DNA of 64,000 nt from Celoporthe dispersa (Eukaryota; Ascomycota; Sordariomycetes; Diaporthales; Cryphonectriaceae), in contig WAID01000014.1 in NCBI GenBank assembly GCA_016584495.1, positions 744,001 to 808,000 of the forward strand, given 5' to 3'. How positions within the stretch are numbered: the stretch's first letter is position 1; each line of letters begins with the position of its first letter. The notes below the pieces were generated by a model. The model was given only the letters and a program-made list of their open reading frames with translations. It did no database searches and had not been told where the DNA came from. Shown here piece by piece: positions 62,765 to 64,000 of the stretch. The position numbers and the translations under genes are program-made.

Positions 62765-64000
62765 GGCAGGTTTCTGGCGGAGAAAGACTCCCGGATAGGT
62801 GTGCTGATGGGATAGCTGCCTCGCTGGTGTGTGGTGAAGCCTGGACTAGTGCTCTCGCTCGAGGCAAGACCGCCAGAGAGGGACGAAGTCGCGCCGGGCT
62901 GATCGTTGGACGAGCAGGGTGAAGCTGCAGGAGACACACTGGGACCCCAGACACAATGATATAGTCCTCGACAATGCTCCTGGACTGGTGATCTCGGCTC
63001 ACTGCTGCCCCGTCTTCTTCGACTTCTTCCCTGGTGGGTTTCTGCGCCAACTTTGGCCACACTGCAGCGTCCCAGAGCCTAGTGTTACGATATCTGCAAG
63101 ATAACACGGCTTCAACGTCGGCCCAGAGGTGCAATCAGTCACTTTTTCGGCGGCTTATCGTGGCCCTCTTGGAGCTCAGCGTTCAAAGTTGGATGAGGTT
63201 GAGTTTGAGAGGCTGTTGCCCCACGTCGTGCTATTCCTAATGTGGCATAGTGGATTGCTCTCCAGTAGCCGCACGCACGGATCATGAGCACAGGAGCACA
63301 GACAGTCGGCACCTTCCATCCCAATGTGGTGGGAGTCAAACCATCTCGTCGCTTCTCCTCTTCCACGACCAACCAAGAACGCATCCCATCCCACCAAGCC
63401 CTACCAACAACCTTTAGCGCCCAGCGAAGGACCCTGGACCGTCCTGTTGACGGCTGCTGCCACCTCCGGACCAGGTGGCGGTCGTTCATCCGCTCGAGCT
63501 CAGCTGCCGCTCGTCGTCAGATCCCCGCCACAAGTGTCTTAGCAATGGCGCACGCCAGCGGGTGGGTGCCTCGAGCTCGCTTCCTCGAGTCGACGGCTCG
63601 ACCATCTTACGTGCAGCTAGCCTAACGAGTCGGCCGCAGCCTCGTCACTTGTCACCCGCAGAGACCTTGTTAACCCGGGCATTGTTTGGTCGCCGAACCA
63701 GTCCCTTCGCAGTGGCGCCAGCCACCCGCGAAAACCTAACCCAGCAGTAGCCAGGAAGGACGCCTCGCTGCGCAGACGCCAACACGGAGCAGGCCTAGCC
63801 TCGTCGCGTGCAGCCGCGCCCAGCAGGGACCTCGCGTCAACAGTCTGACCAATGACCGCGTGCTCCCCGGCCGTGGCAGATGGATGGGAGACCCCAGGCG
63901 CTGTTGGTTCTGTTGATCCACCGAATTGGCAAGACACACTGACGCCCGGCAAGGCACATCACAATCCCCACTCCTCGCCCCCAGCCGAGCCAATCACCCA
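62765..64000. other. Promoter region of the Gcn20-like gene to window end
   Basis: The 5' leader and promoter of the ABC-F gene lie directly right of 62764. The remaining ~1 kb is GC-rich, has stop codons in all frames and matches no family I recognise. It may hold the start of a neighbouring gene beyond the window edge. Confidence 0.45.

Overview
This window is nuclear DNA from a filamentous ascomycete, most likely a Sordariomycete-type member of Pezizomycotina. The evidence is short GT-AG introns of about 45-190 bp and several typically fungal families: an AflR-type Zn2Cys6 regulator, a Gcn4/CpcA-type bZIP, a Crh-type GH16 cell-wall transglycosylase, an Srp40-like nucleolar protein, a Gcn20-type ABC-F protein and a Dal5-like transporter. 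The first ~2 kb is an extremely AT-rich block that ends abruptly near base 1980; after it the sequence is ordinary GC-balanced fungal DNA.

Layout. 2.6-8.2 kb: a DUF1264 oil-body-associated-type protein (+), a fungal multi-pass membrane protein (+) and an M20 amidohydrolase (-). 8.2-29.9 kb: a gene-poor stretch full of microsatellites and purine/pyrimidine tracts, holding only one recognisable gene, the AflR-type regulator (18.2-19.8 kb, -). 29.9-38.5 kb: a DUF885 hydrolase (-) divergent from a dienelactone hydrolase (+), a small Cys-rich protein (+) convergent with a SAM methyltransferase (-), then a Gcn4/CpcA-like bZIP (-). 43.1-50.9 kb: an aminoglycoside-phosphotransferase-like kinase with a changed catalytic loop (-), a small unknown protein (-), an intact 2-oxoglutarate/Fe(II) oxygenase (+) and an MFS transporter (-). 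55.8-62.8 kb: a Crh-type GPI protein (+), an Srp40-like protein (+) and a Gcn20-like ABC-F protein (-).

How the genes relate. I see no backbone synthase (polyketide synthase, non-ribosomal peptide synthetase or terpene synthase), so there is no recognisable secondary-metabolite cluster despite the AflR-type regulator. The bZIP (general amino-acid control) and the Gcn20-like protein (Gcn2 activation in yeast) belong to one known pathway, but they lie 22 kb apart and are probably housekeeping neighbours by chance.

The dominant oddity is that almost every conserved gene is broken by single-base frameshifts. Nearly all are repaired by adding one base to a short homopolymer (typically a run of 4 that should be 5), and few if any require removing a base. 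The simplest reading is systematic homopolymer under-calling in the assembly rather than pseudogenes. The oxygenase gene alone reads cleanly. Coordinates below give the full spliced extents I infer, with frameshift positions noted.
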